From NCBI RefSeq assembly GCF_002813455.1, contig NZ_PHHE01000001.1:5452001-5516000 (forward strand): 64,000 nt of DNA, given 5' to 3'. Below are positions 38,114 to 46,999 of the stretch, piece by piece. A model generated the notes under the pieces. That model searched no databases, was not told where the DNA came from, and saw only the letters and a list, made by a program, of their open reading frames with translations. Each line of letters begins with the position of its first letter. Positions within the stretch are counted from its first letter, which is position 1. Origin of the DNA: Pseudomonas baetica. Its GTDB lineage: Bacteria > Pseudomonadota > Gammaproteobacteria > Pseudomonadales > Pseudomonadaceae. The position numbers and the translations under genes were made by a program.

Positions 38114-38854
38114 ATGACTGCTGAAAACCCTGATTTGAAAGGATGCCAAAGGCTGGTCGTGACCCATGACTTGACCTGTAAAACCGATGGAACGGTTAAG
38201 CAGGCTACGGTTACTCCGAAAAAGATTGTGCTGTTTTTTGTGGGTGGAGCGGGCGATAAAGAAAGTTATTACGGAACCGGGCCTAACAATAACGTTGCCG
38301 AAGCACTGAAAATCTTTGTGAAGAATATGGATGCGGAGGGACTCTGCGCGGATACGTACGACGCACACCATATTGGCTATAACGCGTTCATCAGTGAAGA
38401 CGGGCTCAAGGCAAGCGTATTGGATAAAATTTCAGACCTTACGACACCGGTCTACATTATCGGACACAGTCTGGGAGGGTGGAACGGGGCTCACTTGTCA
38501 AAAGTCCTGGCCGACAAGGGGTACCGAATTCCGGTACTGGTAACTCTTGATCCGGTCGGAGAAGGACAGATTGTATGGGGTATTTCCAATATCTATCAGA
38601 AAGAACCTACGCCTAAAACTGAATATTGGGTGAATGCAAGAGCCGACGCCAAGGACTGGAATTTTTCTGACCTTGTGGCAGATTTCGGAGAGCAGTGGGA
38701 TATGAAAAGCGGTCCGAACATGAATGGCAGAGTTGACGTGAACCATGCGGATGCCTGGGCAATTTATATTGCCGATCTTGGGACGGGGATGTCAGCCAGA
38801 GATGTTTTGATGGAGTCGGTGGTGTTGCATTTTAAAGGGAGGAAATGTGCGTAA
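38114..38854 (+). CDS. Putative T6SS lipase effector with GxSxG motif
   Basis: The 246-residue protein has an alpha/beta-hydrolase core: strand KIVLFFVGGAG, nucleophile elbow GHSLGG with Ser119, then LVTLDPVG with Asp146, and His211 in VNHADAW, a plausible triad. There is no signal peptide, as expected for cargo injected by a type VI system. The gene starts five bases after the PAAR stop and overlaps the lipoprotein gene. It is visibly more AT-rich than its neighbours, which suggests transfer. Lipase or phospholipase action is inferred from motifs. Confidence 0.75.
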   Translation: MTAENPDLKGCQRLVVTHDLTCKTDGTVKQATVTPKKIVLFFVGGAGDKESYYGTGPNNNVAEALKIFVKNMDAEGLCADTYDAHHIGYNAFISEDGLKASVLDKISDLTTPVYIIGHSLGGWNGAHLSKVLADKGYRIPVLVTLDPVGEGQIVWGISNIYQKEPTPKTEYWVNARADAKDWNFSDLVADFGEQWDMKSGPNMNGRVDVNHADAWAIYIADLGTGMSARDVLMESVVLHFKGRKCA

Positions 38855-39341
38855 TTTAATTTTGTTTTTGATGTTTTCGCTGTGTGCTTCATGTGCGATC
38901 AGCCACGGAAAACCTACTGCCAAAATCGAATATCTGGGCGTCGAGCGATACCTGGACCGAAATATCTATCAAGTCAGATTTTCATCCGATGTCGATGTCG
39001 ACAAACTATTCAAGTCAAAAATAAGCCAGTCTTTGCTCTGCTCTTTGGGTGAGGGGATGGATTTCTCGCAACCGCGCAATCTGAATCAGTATGGTGAGGG
39101 CTGGATTGAAACCGTTGCGCCTGCTGACGGAACAGCCTTCAAAGCGGATCTGATGTTTCGCAGAGTGAAAGACTCATCGAGTGACACGCTGATGAGCAGC
39201 GAGGATTTACGCACTGTGTTAGCGGGCCGACAGTCAATCGCATGCAAAGTCAGAATCAACTCCTACTCTTACAAAATTTACTATTCAGACGTGATGAACA
39301 TTCCTGTTGCTGATCTGTTAAAGGAAATCAACAAGTACTGA
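38847..39341 (+). CDS. Putative periplasmic immunity lipoprotein
   Basis: The 164-residue protein begins with a short hydrophobic signal and a lipobox-like CASC (Cys16), so it should be anchored in the periplasm. The rest matches no family I know. It overlaps the lipase gene by eight bases and is AT-rich like it. Immunity to a periplasm-acting lipase would need just this location, so the call follows from context. The GTG start has AGGGAGGAA before it. Confidence 0.65.
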   Translation: MRNLILFLMFSLCASCAISHGKPTAKIEYLGVERYLDRNIYQVRFSSDVDVDKLFKSKISQSLLCSLGEGMDFSQPRNLNQYGEGWIETVAPADGTAFKADLMFRRVKDSSSDTLMSSEDLRTVLAGRQSIACKVRINSYSYKIYYSDVMNIPVADLLKEINKY

Positions 39342-39346
39342 GAAGG

Positions 39347-39372
39347 GGCTTCCTGCCTGATCGCAGGAAGCC
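39347..39372. terminator. Hairpin after the effector-immunity module
   Basis: GGCTTCCTGC and GCAGGAAGCC pair around a six-base loop just after the immunity gene. No T run follows on the plus strand, so ending by this hairpin alone is uncertain. Confidence 0.6.
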
Positions 39373-39540
39373 TTGATCCGGTTTAACACGCCTCTGTCGT
39401 TCCCAGTTGCCACTGAGCAACCCATCAAGCGCCTTTCGCACGGAAACCTTGAAAGCTCCGGCCTTCTTTTTATCGAAGGCCGCTTTCCAGTAGGCGTAAC
39501 CCTGACTGAAATCCGCAGCCTGCTCGCTCTTGTTTATCTC
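39373..39540 (-). pseudogene. Possible remnant of a small gene
   Basis: The minus strand reads about 55 codons with protein-like content (NKSEQAADFSQGYAYWKAAF, then KVSVRKALDGLLSGNWER) but lacks an ATG, GTG or TTG where the frame begins; ATA stands there. It may be a decayed accessory gene. No family recognised. Confidence 0.3.
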
Positions 39541-39552
39541 ATAATGTGGGAT
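39536..39552. promoter_or_regulatory. Operator-like palindrome before dgoK
   Basis: ATCTCATAATGTGGGAT matches the palindrome at 23621-23637 at 14 of 17 positions and holds the same distance to its promoter. Confidence 0.6.
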
Positions 39553-39559
39553 TGATATT

Positions 39560-39596
39560 TATATATTGAGATATGACAGCTCGTGGGTTTATAGTC
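39560..39596 (+). promoter_or_regulatory. dgoK promoter, twin of the SDR promoter
   Basis: TATATATTGAGAT, 12 variable bases and GGGTTTATAGTC give -35 TTGAGA and -10 TATAGT, as at 23645-23681. The ribosome-site region AAAACAGGTGAAG is also the same. Confidence 0.75.
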
Positions 39597-39633
39597 CGTC
39601 GCACTCACTGCCAAAAACAAAACAGGTGAAGCG

Positions 39634-40623
39634 ATGCTGGCGCAATTGATCGCGCTCGATTGGGGGACGACCTCATTACGTGCTTACAAACTCGCGGCGG
39701 GCGGTGTGGTGCTGGAGCAGCGCGCGCTGTCGTCCGGGATCATGCAGTTGCCCAAGACCCCGCGAATCATCAACGGTCGCGAATGCGCCGACGGTTTTGA
39801 ACTGGCCTTTGATGAGGTGTGTGGCGACTGGCTCGATGCGCAACCGGATCTGCCGGTGATCGCTTGCGGCATGGTCGGCAGCGCGCAGGGCTGGCGTGAA
39901 GCGGCCTACTGCGAGACGCCGGCAAACGTCGCCAATCTCGGGAACTCCTTACAAACATTGATCAGCCTTCGCGGCACACCAGTGCATATCGTGCCGGGCG
40001 TGATTCAACGTTCGCGTCTGCCGAATGTGATGCGTGGCGAAGAGACTCAAGTCCTCGGTGTGCTGCAGAATCTTCCGGCCGAAGCGGGCAGCGACTTGTT
40101 GATCGGCCTGCCGGGCAGCCATTCGAAATGGGTGGAAGTGGTCGATGGCCGCATCACCCATTTCGATACCTTCATGACTGGCGAAGTATTCGCCGTGCTC
40201 AGCGAACACAGCATCCTCGGCCGTACCCAACTGCAGGGCGCGACGTTCGACGGTCAGGCGTTTGACCGGGGCGTGCAGGTGGCGCTGTCGGCGGACGGTG
40301 AACTCGGCGTGCTCTCGAATTTATTCAGTGCGCGAACGCTGGGCCTGACCGGTGAACTCAGCCCGACGGCGCAAGCGGATTACCTGTCCGGCCTGATGAT
40401 GGGTCATGAACTGGCGGCACTCGCCACGGTTCAGCGGCATCGACGCAACAGCGTGCATCTTCCTTCGATCATCCTCATCGGTAACGCGCAACTCTGCGCG
40501 CGCTATAGCCGTGCCCTCGATGCTTGCGGTTTCGCCAAGGTCACGCTTGCCGAACAGGCCACCGAGCGTGGCTTGTGGCAACTGGCGCTGGCCGCCGGAC
40601 TGATCGATTCCTCATCCCGTTAA
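39634..40623 (+). CDS. dgoK: 2-dehydro-3-deoxygalactonokinase
   Basis: DgoK phosphorylates 2-keto-3-deoxygalactonate. The 329-residue protein begins LIALDWGTTSLRAYKL, the family's actin-like ATPase start, and has IGLPGSHSKWVEV and the closing ILIGNAQLCARYSRAL. It is followed by dgoA and dgoD, which settles the assignment. It is the first gene of the block behind the shared promoter. Confidence 0.95.
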   Translation: MLAQLIALDWGTTSLRAYKLAAGGVVLEQRALSSGIMQLPKTPRIINGRECADGFELAFDEVCGDWLDAQPDLPVIACGMVGSAQGWREAAYCETPANVANLGNSLQTLISLRGTPVHIVPGVIQRSRLPNVMRGEETQVLGVLQNLPAEAGSDLLIGLPGSHSKWVEVVDGRITHFDTFMTGEVFAVLSEHSILGRTQLQGATFDGQAFDRGVQVALSADGELGVLSNLFSARTLGLTGELSPTAQADYLSGLMMGHELAALATVQRHRRNSVHLPSIILIGNAQLCARYSRALDACGFAKVTLAEQATERGLWQLALAAGLIDSSSR

Positions 40624-40642
40624 CCCTGACTGGAGGCCTGAC

Positions 40643-41263
40643 ATGCTCAAGCAAGCATTGGCACAAAACGGTCTGATCGCGATCCTGCGCGGCCTGCATC
40701 CGCAGGAAGCCGCCGCTGTCGGAGAAGTCCTGTATGCGGCCGGATTTCGCGTCATCGAAGTACCGCTCAATTCCCCTTTGCCGTACGAAAGTATCCGCAT
40801 CCTGCGCAAGACCTTGCCCGCCGATTGCCTGATCGGTGCCGGTACGGTGTTGACGCCGGAACAGGTCGAGCAAGTGAAAGAAGCAGGCGGCCAAGTGATT
40901 GTCATGCCGCACAGCGATGCCAAGGTCTTGCGCGCAGCCAAAGCGGCGGGGCTGTTGCTGTCGCCGGGTGTCGCCACGCCGACCGAAGCGTTCGCGGCGC
41001 TGGCGGAGGGCGCGGACATTCTCAAGCTGTTCCCGGCTGAGCAGATGGGCCCGGCGGTCGTCAAAGCCTGGCTGGCGGTATTGCCGGCCGGGACGATTCT
41101 GGCGCCGGTCGGTGGCATCACCCCGGACAATATGCAGGCGTTCATTGATGCTGGGGTGAAAGGCTTCGGCCTTGGTTCCGGCCTGTTCAAACCGGGCATG
41201 ACGCCGGAGCAAGTGGCGGTCAATGCCAAGGCCTACGTGGCAGCGTGGAAGGCACTTCGTTAA
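40643..41263 (+). CDS. dgoA: 2-dehydro-3-deoxy-6-phosphogalactonate aldolase
   Basis: DgoA splits KDPGal into pyruvate and glyceraldehyde 3-phosphate. The 206-residue class I aldolase has [12 protein letters not shown], the catalytic Glu in VIEVPLNSP, and the Schiff-base Lys in [12 protein letters not shown] (about residue 130). The gene lies 19 bases after dgoK behind TGGAGG. Confidence 0.95.
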   Translation: MLKQALAQNGLIAILRGLHPQEAAAVGEVLYAAGFRVIEVPLNSPLPYESIRILRKTLPADCLIGAGTVLTPEQVEQVKEAGGQVIVMPHSDAKVLRAAKAAGLLLSPGVATPTEAFAALAEGADILKLFPAEQMGPAVVKAWLAVLPAGTILAPVGGITPDNMQAFIDAGVKGFGLGSGLFKPGMTPEQVAVNAKAYVAAWKALR

Positions 41264-41310
41264 GACTTTTTAGCGCTGCGTGCGCTGCATCTAATAAGAG
41301 AGACAAAAAG

Positions 41311-42459
41311 ATGAAAATCACCAAACTCACCACCTTCATCGTCCCGCCGCGCTGGTGTTTCCTCAAGATCGAAACCGATGAGGGCGTCACCGGTTGGGGC
41401 GAGCCCGTAGTCGAGGGTCGTGCCCACACCGTTGCCGCTGCCGTTGAAGAATTGTCCGACTACCTGATCGGCAAAGACCCACGCAACATCGAGGATATCT
41501 GGACGGTGTTGTACCGCGGCGGCTTCTATCGTGGCGGCGCAATTCACATGAGTGCACTGGCCGGTATCGATCAGGCGCTGTGGGACATCAAGGGCAAGGC
41601 CCTCGGTGTGTCGGTCAGCGATCTGCTCGGTGGCCAGGTGCGCGACAAGATCCGCGTGTATTCGTGGATCGGCGGCGACCGTCCGGCCGACACCGCACGC
41701 GCGGCGAAAGAGGCGGTGAGCCGTGGTTTTACCGCAGTGAAAATGAACGGCACCGAAGAACTGCAATTTCTCGATACCTTCGAAAAAGTCGACCTCGCCT
41801 TGGCCAACGTGGCCGCCGTGCGTGACGCGGTCGGGCCGAATGTCGGCATTGGCGTCGACTTCCATGGTCGGGTGCACAAGCCGATGGCCAAGGTGCTGAT
41901 GAAGGAGCTCGACCCGTACAAACTGATGTTTATCGAAGAGCCGGTGCTCAGCGAAAACTACGAAGCGCTGAAGGAGCTGGCGCCGTTGACCAGCACGCCG
42001 ATTGCGCTCGGTGAGCGGCTGTTCTCGCGCTGGGACTTTAAACGGGTGTTGAGCGAAGGTTACGTCGACATCATCCAGCCGGATGCGTCCCATGCCGGCG
42101 GCATCACCGAAACCCGCAAGATCGCCAACATGGCCGAAGCCTACGACGTGGCCCTGGCGTTGCATTGCCCGTTGGGGCCGATTGCGCTGGCGGCGTGTTT
42201 GCAACTCGACGCGGTTTGTTACAACGCGTTTATCCAGGAGCAAAGCCTGGGCATCCATTACAACGAGAGCAATGACTTGCTCGACTACGTGAAGGACCCG
42301 CGGGTGTTCGATTACGACAAGGGCTTCGTGAAGATCCCGAACGGGCCGGGGCTGGGCATCGAGATCAACGAGGAATACGTGATCGAGCGTGCGGCCGTCG
42401 GCCACCGCTGGCGCAACCCGATCTGGCGCCATGCCGATGGCAGTTTTGCCGAGTGGTGA
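41311..42459 (+). CDS. dgoD: D-galactonate dehydratase
   Basis: DgoD removes water from D-galactonate to give KDGal. The 382-residue enolase-superfamily protein shows metal and catalytic residues in [11 protein letters not shown] (Asp, His), FIEEPVL (Glu), [11 protein letters not shown] (Glu), [10 protein letters not shown] (Asp) and LHCPLGP (His). The ATG at 41311 gives the normal [20 protein letters not shown] start. It is 47 bases after dgoA. Confidence 0.96.
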   Translation: MKITKLTTFIVPPRWCFLKIETDEGVTGWGEPVVEGRAHTVAAAVEELSDYLIGKDPRNIEDIWTVLYRGGFYRGGAIHMSALAGIDQALWDIKGKALGVSVSDLLGGQVRDKIRVYSWIGGDRPADTARAAKEAVSRGFTAVKMNGTEELQFLDTFEKVDLALANVAAVRDAVGPNVGIGVDFHGRVHKPMAKVLMKELDPYKLMFIEEPVLSENYEALKELAPLTSTPIALGERLFSRWDFKRVLSEGYVDIIQPDASHAGGITETRKIANMAEAYDVALALHCPLGPIALAACLQLDAVCYNAFIQEQSLGIHYNESNDLLDYVKDPRVFDYDKGFVKIPNGPGLGIEINEEYVIERAAVGHRWRNPIWRHADGSFAEW

Positions 42460-42486
42460 GTCCCTTCTGACTCCCCACCATTCTTC

Positions 42487-42574
42487 TGTGGGAGGGGGCT
42501 TGCTCCCGAATGCGGCGTGTCAGCTAAATGAATGTCGACTGATACCCCCTCTTCGGGAGCAAGCCCCCTCCCAC
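42487..42574. repeat. Paired REP element between dgoD and the transporter
   Basis: GTGGGAGGGGGCTTGCTCCC and GGGAGCAAGCCCCCTCCCAC flank about 48 bases. Same type as 21714-21805. Confidence 0.9.
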
Positions 42575-42641
42575 CGTGTTGATCTCCATGGATGGGAGAT
42601 TTGCGTCATGACCTCAATAAACATAAGAAGAGGCATCTCTC

Positions 42642-43952
42642 ATGCAACCGCAAACCCTCACCGGGCAGGCGTCTTTAGTCACGCCTAGCCGCAAGCGGTT
42701 TTTCATCATGGTGTTGCTGTTTATCACCGTGGTCATCAACTACCTCGACCGCAGCAACCTGTCGATTGCCGCGCCGGCCCTGACCACTGAACTGGGCATC
42801 GACCCGATTCACGTCGGGCTGATTTTCTCCGCCTTCGGCTGGACCTACGCCGCCATGCAGATCCCCGGCGGCTGGCTGGTGGATCGGGTGCCGCCGCGCA
42901 TTCTGTATAGCGTTGCACTGTTGCTATGGTCGCTGGCCACGGTGATGCTCGGTTTCGCCGCCAGTTTCATTGCGCTATTCGTGCTGCGCATGGCGGTCGG
43001 TGCGTTGGAAGCACCGGCCTATCCGATCAACAGCCGCGTGGTCACCACTTGGTTTCCCGAGCGTGAACGCGCCACGGCGATTGGTTTCTACACGTCCGGG
43101 CAGTTCGTTGGATTGGCTTTCCTCACCCCGGTACTGGCTTGGCTGCAACACGAATTCGGCTGGCACATGGTGTTCGTCGCGACCGGTGCAGTGGGCATCA
43201 TTTGGGCGGCGATCTGGTACGCGGTGTATCGCGAGCCGCGGGATTTCAAAGGCGCCAATGCTGCAGAAATCGATCTGATCCGCGAGGGTGGCGGGTTGGT
43301 GGATATTCAGGCCGAGAGCGCCAAGGTCAAAGCCAGATTCAGTTGGGCCGATCTCGGCATCGTCCTGACTAAGCGCAAGTTGTGGGGTATCTACCTCGGC
43401 CAGTTCTGCCTCAACTCGACGCTGTGGTTTTTCCTGACGTGGTTCCCGACCTACCTGGTGAAATATCGCGGCATGGACTTCATCAAATCCGGCCTGTTGG
43501 CGTCGCTGCCGTTTCTCGCAGCGTTCGTCGGCGTGTTGTGTTCGGGGTTCTTTTCCGACTTTTTGATCCGTCGTGGTTACACCGTCGGTTTCGCGCGCAA
43601 GTTGCCGATCATTGGCGGGCTGCTGATTTCCACTTCGATCATTGGCGCCAACTTCGTTGAGTCAACGCCGCTGGTGATTGCATTTCTGGCGCTGGCGTTT
43701 TTCGGCAACGGTCTGGCGTCGATCACCTGGTCGCTGGTGTCGACGCTGGCGCCGGCGCGTCTGCTCGGCTTGACCGGTGGGGTGTTTAATTTCATCGGCA
43801 ACCTGTCGGCGATTGCCACGCCGATCGTGATCGGTTTCCTCGCCAGTGGTGATTCCTTTGCCCCGGCGATCACCTACATCGCGGTTCTCGCACTGATTGG
43901 CGCGTTGTCCTACGTGCTGCTGGTGGGCAAGGTCGAACGTATCGAGTTGTAG
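42642..43952 (+). CDS. dgoT: Galactonate-type MFS transporter (DgoT-like)
   Basis: The 436-residue protein has about twelve membrane segments and anion:cation symporter family features: VVINYLDRSNLSIAAPAL, FGWTYAAMQIPGGWLVDRVPPR, and YLVKYRGMDFIKSG. It closes the dgoKAD block, so proton-coupled galactonate uptake is likely. Related hexuronate or glucarate carriers cannot be excluded by reading. Confidence 0.87.
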   Translation: MQPQTLTGQASLVTPSRKRFFIMVLLFITVVINYLDRSNLSIAAPALTTELGIDPIHVGLIFSAFGWTYAAMQIPGGWLVDRVPPRILYSVALLLWSLATVMLGFAASFIALFVLRMAVGALEAPAYPINSRVVTTWFPERERATAIGFYTSGQFVGLAFLTPVLAWLQHEFGWHMVFVATGAVGIIWAAIWYAVYREPRDFKGANAAEIDLIREGGGLVDIQAESAKVKARFSWADLGIVLTKRKLWGIYLGQFCLNSTLWFFLTWFPTYLVKYRGMDFIKSGLLASLPFLAAFVGVLCSGFFSDFLIRRGYTVGFARKLPIIGGLLISTSIIGANFVESTPLVIAFLALAFFGNGLASITWSLVSTLAPARLLGLTGGVFNFIGNLSAIATPIVIGFLASGDSFAPAITYIAVLALIGALSYVLLVGKVERIEL

Positions 43953-44012
43953 TGCTCTGCGTCGGGCGACCATAATGCCGCCCGTTCCCTCGCTTAACGG
44001 TAAAGGCTGGAT

Positions 44013-44816
44013 ATGCAGGAAGACGCCCCGGAAAAAACCAAGGACGCCGCGCCCACCGGCACTCAGACGCTACTGCGCGGATTGGGTGTGGTGCAGGCCG
44101 TGGCCAGTGGCGCCCGTGATCTCAAGGAGATTGCCCGGCTGATCGGCACCACGCGTAGCACCACCCATCGGCTGGCCAGTTGTCTGGTGGATGAGCGCTA
44201 CCTGCGCGTGGTGCCGCAAATCGGTTATCTGTTGGGGCCGAAGTTGATCGAGCTGGGTTTCCAGGCACGTGAAGAGTTGCCGCTGGTGACGTTGGCCGGA
44301 CCTTATCTGGATGAGTTGTCGGCACTGACCGGTGACACCGTTCACTTGGGCATTCGTGAAGGCGATGAAGTGCTTTATCTGCTGAAAAATCCGGGGCGCA
44401 ACGGCCCGGAAATGCGCTCGCGGGTCGGCCATCGCATGCCGCTGGCGCGGACCGGGATCGGCAAGGCGTTGATGCTCGATGACGCGCCACAAGACTGGCA
44501 GAGGCTGTACGACATCAGCCTGCCGGCGGGTGGGAAAAGTCAGTTCTGGCCGCAGCATCCCCAGCAGTCGTGGGAACAGCTTGAGCAGCGGATGACCGAA
44601 TACGTGGCCGGTGGCTATGCGTTCGATCTGGAAGACAACGAACCGTCGATCCGCTGCGTGGCGGCGCCGATTCGTGATGCGAGCAAGGGCATTGTGGCGG
44701 CTATCAGCATTGCCAGCACCGTGCCATACATGCCGCTGGAGAAGATGGCCGAGCTGATTCCCCTGATCAAAGGGGTCACAGCCCGGCTCTCGGCGGAGCT
44801 TGGCTTGAAGGTCTGA
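44013..44816 (+). CDS. IclR-family regulator
   Basis: The 267-residue protein has an N-terminal winged helix (GLGVVQAVASGARDLKEIARLIGTTRSTTHRLASCL) and the IclR ligand domain, with GKALMLDD and DNEPSIRCVAAPIRD. It follows the DgoT-like gene by 60 bases and is a candidate regulator of the dgo block, alongside the FadR-type regulator at 21.9 kb. Confidence 0.87.
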   Translation: MQEDAPEKTKDAAPTGTQTLLRGLGVVQAVASGARDLKEIARLIGTTRSTTHRLASCLVDERYLRVVPQIGYLLGPKLIELGFQAREELPLVTLAGPYLDELSALTGDTVHLGIREGDEVLYLLKNPGRNGPEMRSRVGHRMPLARTGIGKALMLDDAPQDWQRLYDISLPAGGKSQFWPQHPQQSWEQLEQRMTEYVAGGYAFDLEDNEPSIRCVAAPIRDASKGIVAAISIASTVPYMPLEKMAELIPLIKGVTARLSAELGLKV

Positions 44817-44819
44817 GGG

Positions 44820-45872
44820 TCAGACTTTCAGGGTCGCCATGTCGATCACGAAGCGATACTTCACGTCACCGGCGATCATGCGGGCATAAGCCTCGTTGAT
44901 CTGGCGGATGTCGAGCATTTCGATGTCGCAGGTGATGTTGTGCTCGGCGCAGAAATCCAGCACTTCCTGGGTTTCGGCGATGCCGCCGATCAACGAACCC
45001 GCCAGCACGCGGCGGCTCATCACCAGTTTGCCGGCGTGTACCGGTGGATCAACCGGCTCGATCAGACCGACCAGAATGTGTACGCCGTCGAAACGCAGGG
45101 TGTCGAGGTACGGGTTCAGGTCGTGCTGCACCGGAATGGTGTCGAGCAGGAAGTCGAAGTAACCGGCGGCCGCTTTCATCTGCTCGGCGTCGGTGGACAC
45201 GATCACATGATCGGCGCCCTGACGACGGCCTTCTTCAGCCTTGCTCGCCGAACGGGTGAACAGCGTCACTTCGGCGCCCATCGCTTTGGCGAACTTGATG
45301 CCCATGTGGCCGAGGCCGCCCATGCCCAAAATACCAACCTTGTCGCCAGCCTTGACGCCGTAGTGCTTGAGCGGCGAATACGTGGTGATGCCGGCGCAGA
45401 GAATCGGCGCGGCGCTGGCCAGTGCCAGTTTTTCCGGGATGCGTACCACGAAGTGCTCGCTGACGACGATGCTGTCAGAGTAGCCGCCCATGGTGTTGCT
45501 GCCGTCGACCCGGTCCGGGGTGGCATAGGTCATGGTCGGGCCTTCGAGGCAATACTGCTCAAGGTTCGATTGGCAGGCTTCGCAGGTGCGGCAAGAGTCG
45601 ACCATGCAGCCAACGCCGACCAGATCGCCTACTTTGTGTTTGGTGACATTCGCACCGACGGCGGTGACTTTTCCGACGATCTCATGGCCAGGCATCAACG
45701 GGTAAACGGCGATGCCCCATTCGTTGCGAGCCTGGTGGATATCGGAGTGGCAGACGCCGCAGTACAGGATCTCGATCGCCACGTCGTCGGCCCGGGGGCT
45801 GCGGCGTTCGAATTTCATCGGGGCGAGGGGAGTGGTGGCCGATTGGGCGGCATAGCCGATCGCGGTATACAT
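44820..45872 (-). CDS. Zinc-dependent NAD(P) alcohol dehydrogenase (YahK/CAD type)
   Basis: The 350-residue medium-chain dehydrogenase has the catalytic-zinc motif GVCHSDIHQARNEW, PGHEIVG, the four-Cys structural zinc (DSCRTCEACQSNLEQYC), and Rossmann motif LGMGGLGHMGIK. It resembles E. coli YahK, an NADPH aldehyde reductase. The ATG at 45872 starts MYTAIGYAAQSATTPL; longer frames enter the intergenic region. It is divergent from an AraC-type regulator. Confidence 0.92.
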   Translation of the reverse strand: MYTAIGYAAQSATTPLAPMKFERRSPRADDVAIEILYCGVCHSDIHQARNEWGIAVYPLMPGHEIVGKVTAVGANVTKHKVGDLVGVGCMVDSCRTCEACQSNLEQYCLEGPTMTYATPDRVDGSNTMGGYSDSIVVSEHFVVRIPEKLALASAAPILCAGITTYSPLKHYGVKAGDKVGILGMGGLGHMGIKFAKAMGAEVTLFTRSASKAEEGRRQGADHVIVSTDAEQMKAAAGYFDFLLDTIPVQHDLNPYLDTLRFDGVHILVGLIEPVDPPVHAGKLVMSRRVLAGSLIGGIAETQEVLDFCAEHNITCDIEMLDIRQINEAYARMIAGDVKYRFVIDMATLKV

Positions 45873-46056
45873 GTGAAACCTCGCAAAAGCAGTGACAAGT
45901 GAGGCGGCGCATTCTGGGCGCCGTGCGCCTGTCCGGCCATGACGATTCCTCCGGGTCTCATGCCTAATCCTCCGGCATGCGGCTTTGATCGGTCGCATTG
46001 GCAAAAGGATCTGCGATGATGCTTTCATCCCTTTTTCCGTGATTTTTGTGAAGAAC

Positions 46057-46953
46057 ATGTCGATGCAATTGACCCGTCACCTTGATGCCAATGCCACGCT
46101 GGTTTCGCTGATCGAACCGCTGGCGCTGCGCGATGGTTACAGCCAGACCGGGTTACCCGGTGTGCAGGTGTTGCGCGCCAGTTGCGATGTCGCCCGTGGC
46201 CCGCATATTTATGAGCCGAGCCTGATGATCATCGCCCAGGGCAGCAAACTGGCGTTCCTCGGACCGCGCACCCTGGAGTACGGCGCGGGGCATTATCTGA
46301 TCCAGGCACTGCCGGTGCCTTTCGAGTGCGAAACCTTTGCCTTGCCGGATGCGCCGTTGCTGGGGATTTCGGTGGCGATCGACCGCGTCTTGCTTGGCGA
46401 ATTAGTGCTGGCCATGGGGCTGGCGCCAGGGCGGCACATTCCGGCGCAGACCCCGGAGTCGATGACCTCGGTGGTGCTTGACGATGACATGCGCGGTTGT
46501 GTCGAGCGGCTGCTGCAATGTCTGCACGATCCGCTGGAGTGTCAGATTCTCGGGCCGGCGCGAATTCGCGAATTGCTCTTCGTCGCCTTGCGCGGGCCGC
46601 AGGCTGATGTGTTGCGGGCGCTGGTCGAGCAGCAGGGGCAGTTTGCCCGGGTGGCGGCATCGATCAGCCATCTGCATGCGCACTACACCGAGCCGTTGAA
46701 CGTCGAGACATTGGCCGGTTGCGCGAACATGAGCGTTTCAACGTTTCATGAGCATTTCAAACGCAGCACGTTGTTGTCGCCGGTGCAGTATCTGAAGCGT
46801 TTACGGTTGTTGAAAGCGCAGACGTTGTTGGTGGCGGAGGGGCTGGGTGTGGCGCAGGTGGCGCATCGGGTCGGGTATCAGAGTACGTCGCAGTTCAGTC
46901 GCGAATATAAGCGCTACTTTGAGCGCAGCCCGGGCGATGAACGCGCGGCTTGA
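46057..46953 (+). CDS. AraC-family regulator of the alcohol dehydrogenase
   Basis: The 298-residue protein has an AraC_N-type cupin (YSQTGLPGVQVLRASCDVARGPHIYEPSL) and a C-terminal double helix-turn-helix (NMSVSTFHEHFKRSTLLSPVQYLKRLRL and VGYQSTSQFSREYKRYF). AraC_N regulators commonly control a neighbouring oxidoreductase, so it likely activates the divergent dehydrogenase. The start may be ATG 46057 or 46063. Confidence 0.87.
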   Translation: MSMQLTRHLDANATLVSLIEPLALRDGYSQTGLPGVQVLRASCDVARGPHIYEPSLMIIAQGSKLAFLGPRTLEYGAGHYLIQALPVPFECETFALPDAPLLGISVAIDRVLLGELVLAMGLAPGRHIPAQTPESMTSVVLDDDMRGCVERLLQCLHDPLECQILGPARIRELLFVALRGPQADVLRALVEQQGQFARVAASISHLHAHYTEPLNVETLAGCANMSVSTFHEHFKRSTLLSPVQYLKRLRLLKAQTLLVAEGLGVAQVAHRVGYQSTSQFSREYKRYFERSPGDERAA

Positions 46954-46999
46954 TCAATACAAATCCCTTGTGGGAGATTCTATGGTTGAGGGGAAGCCC

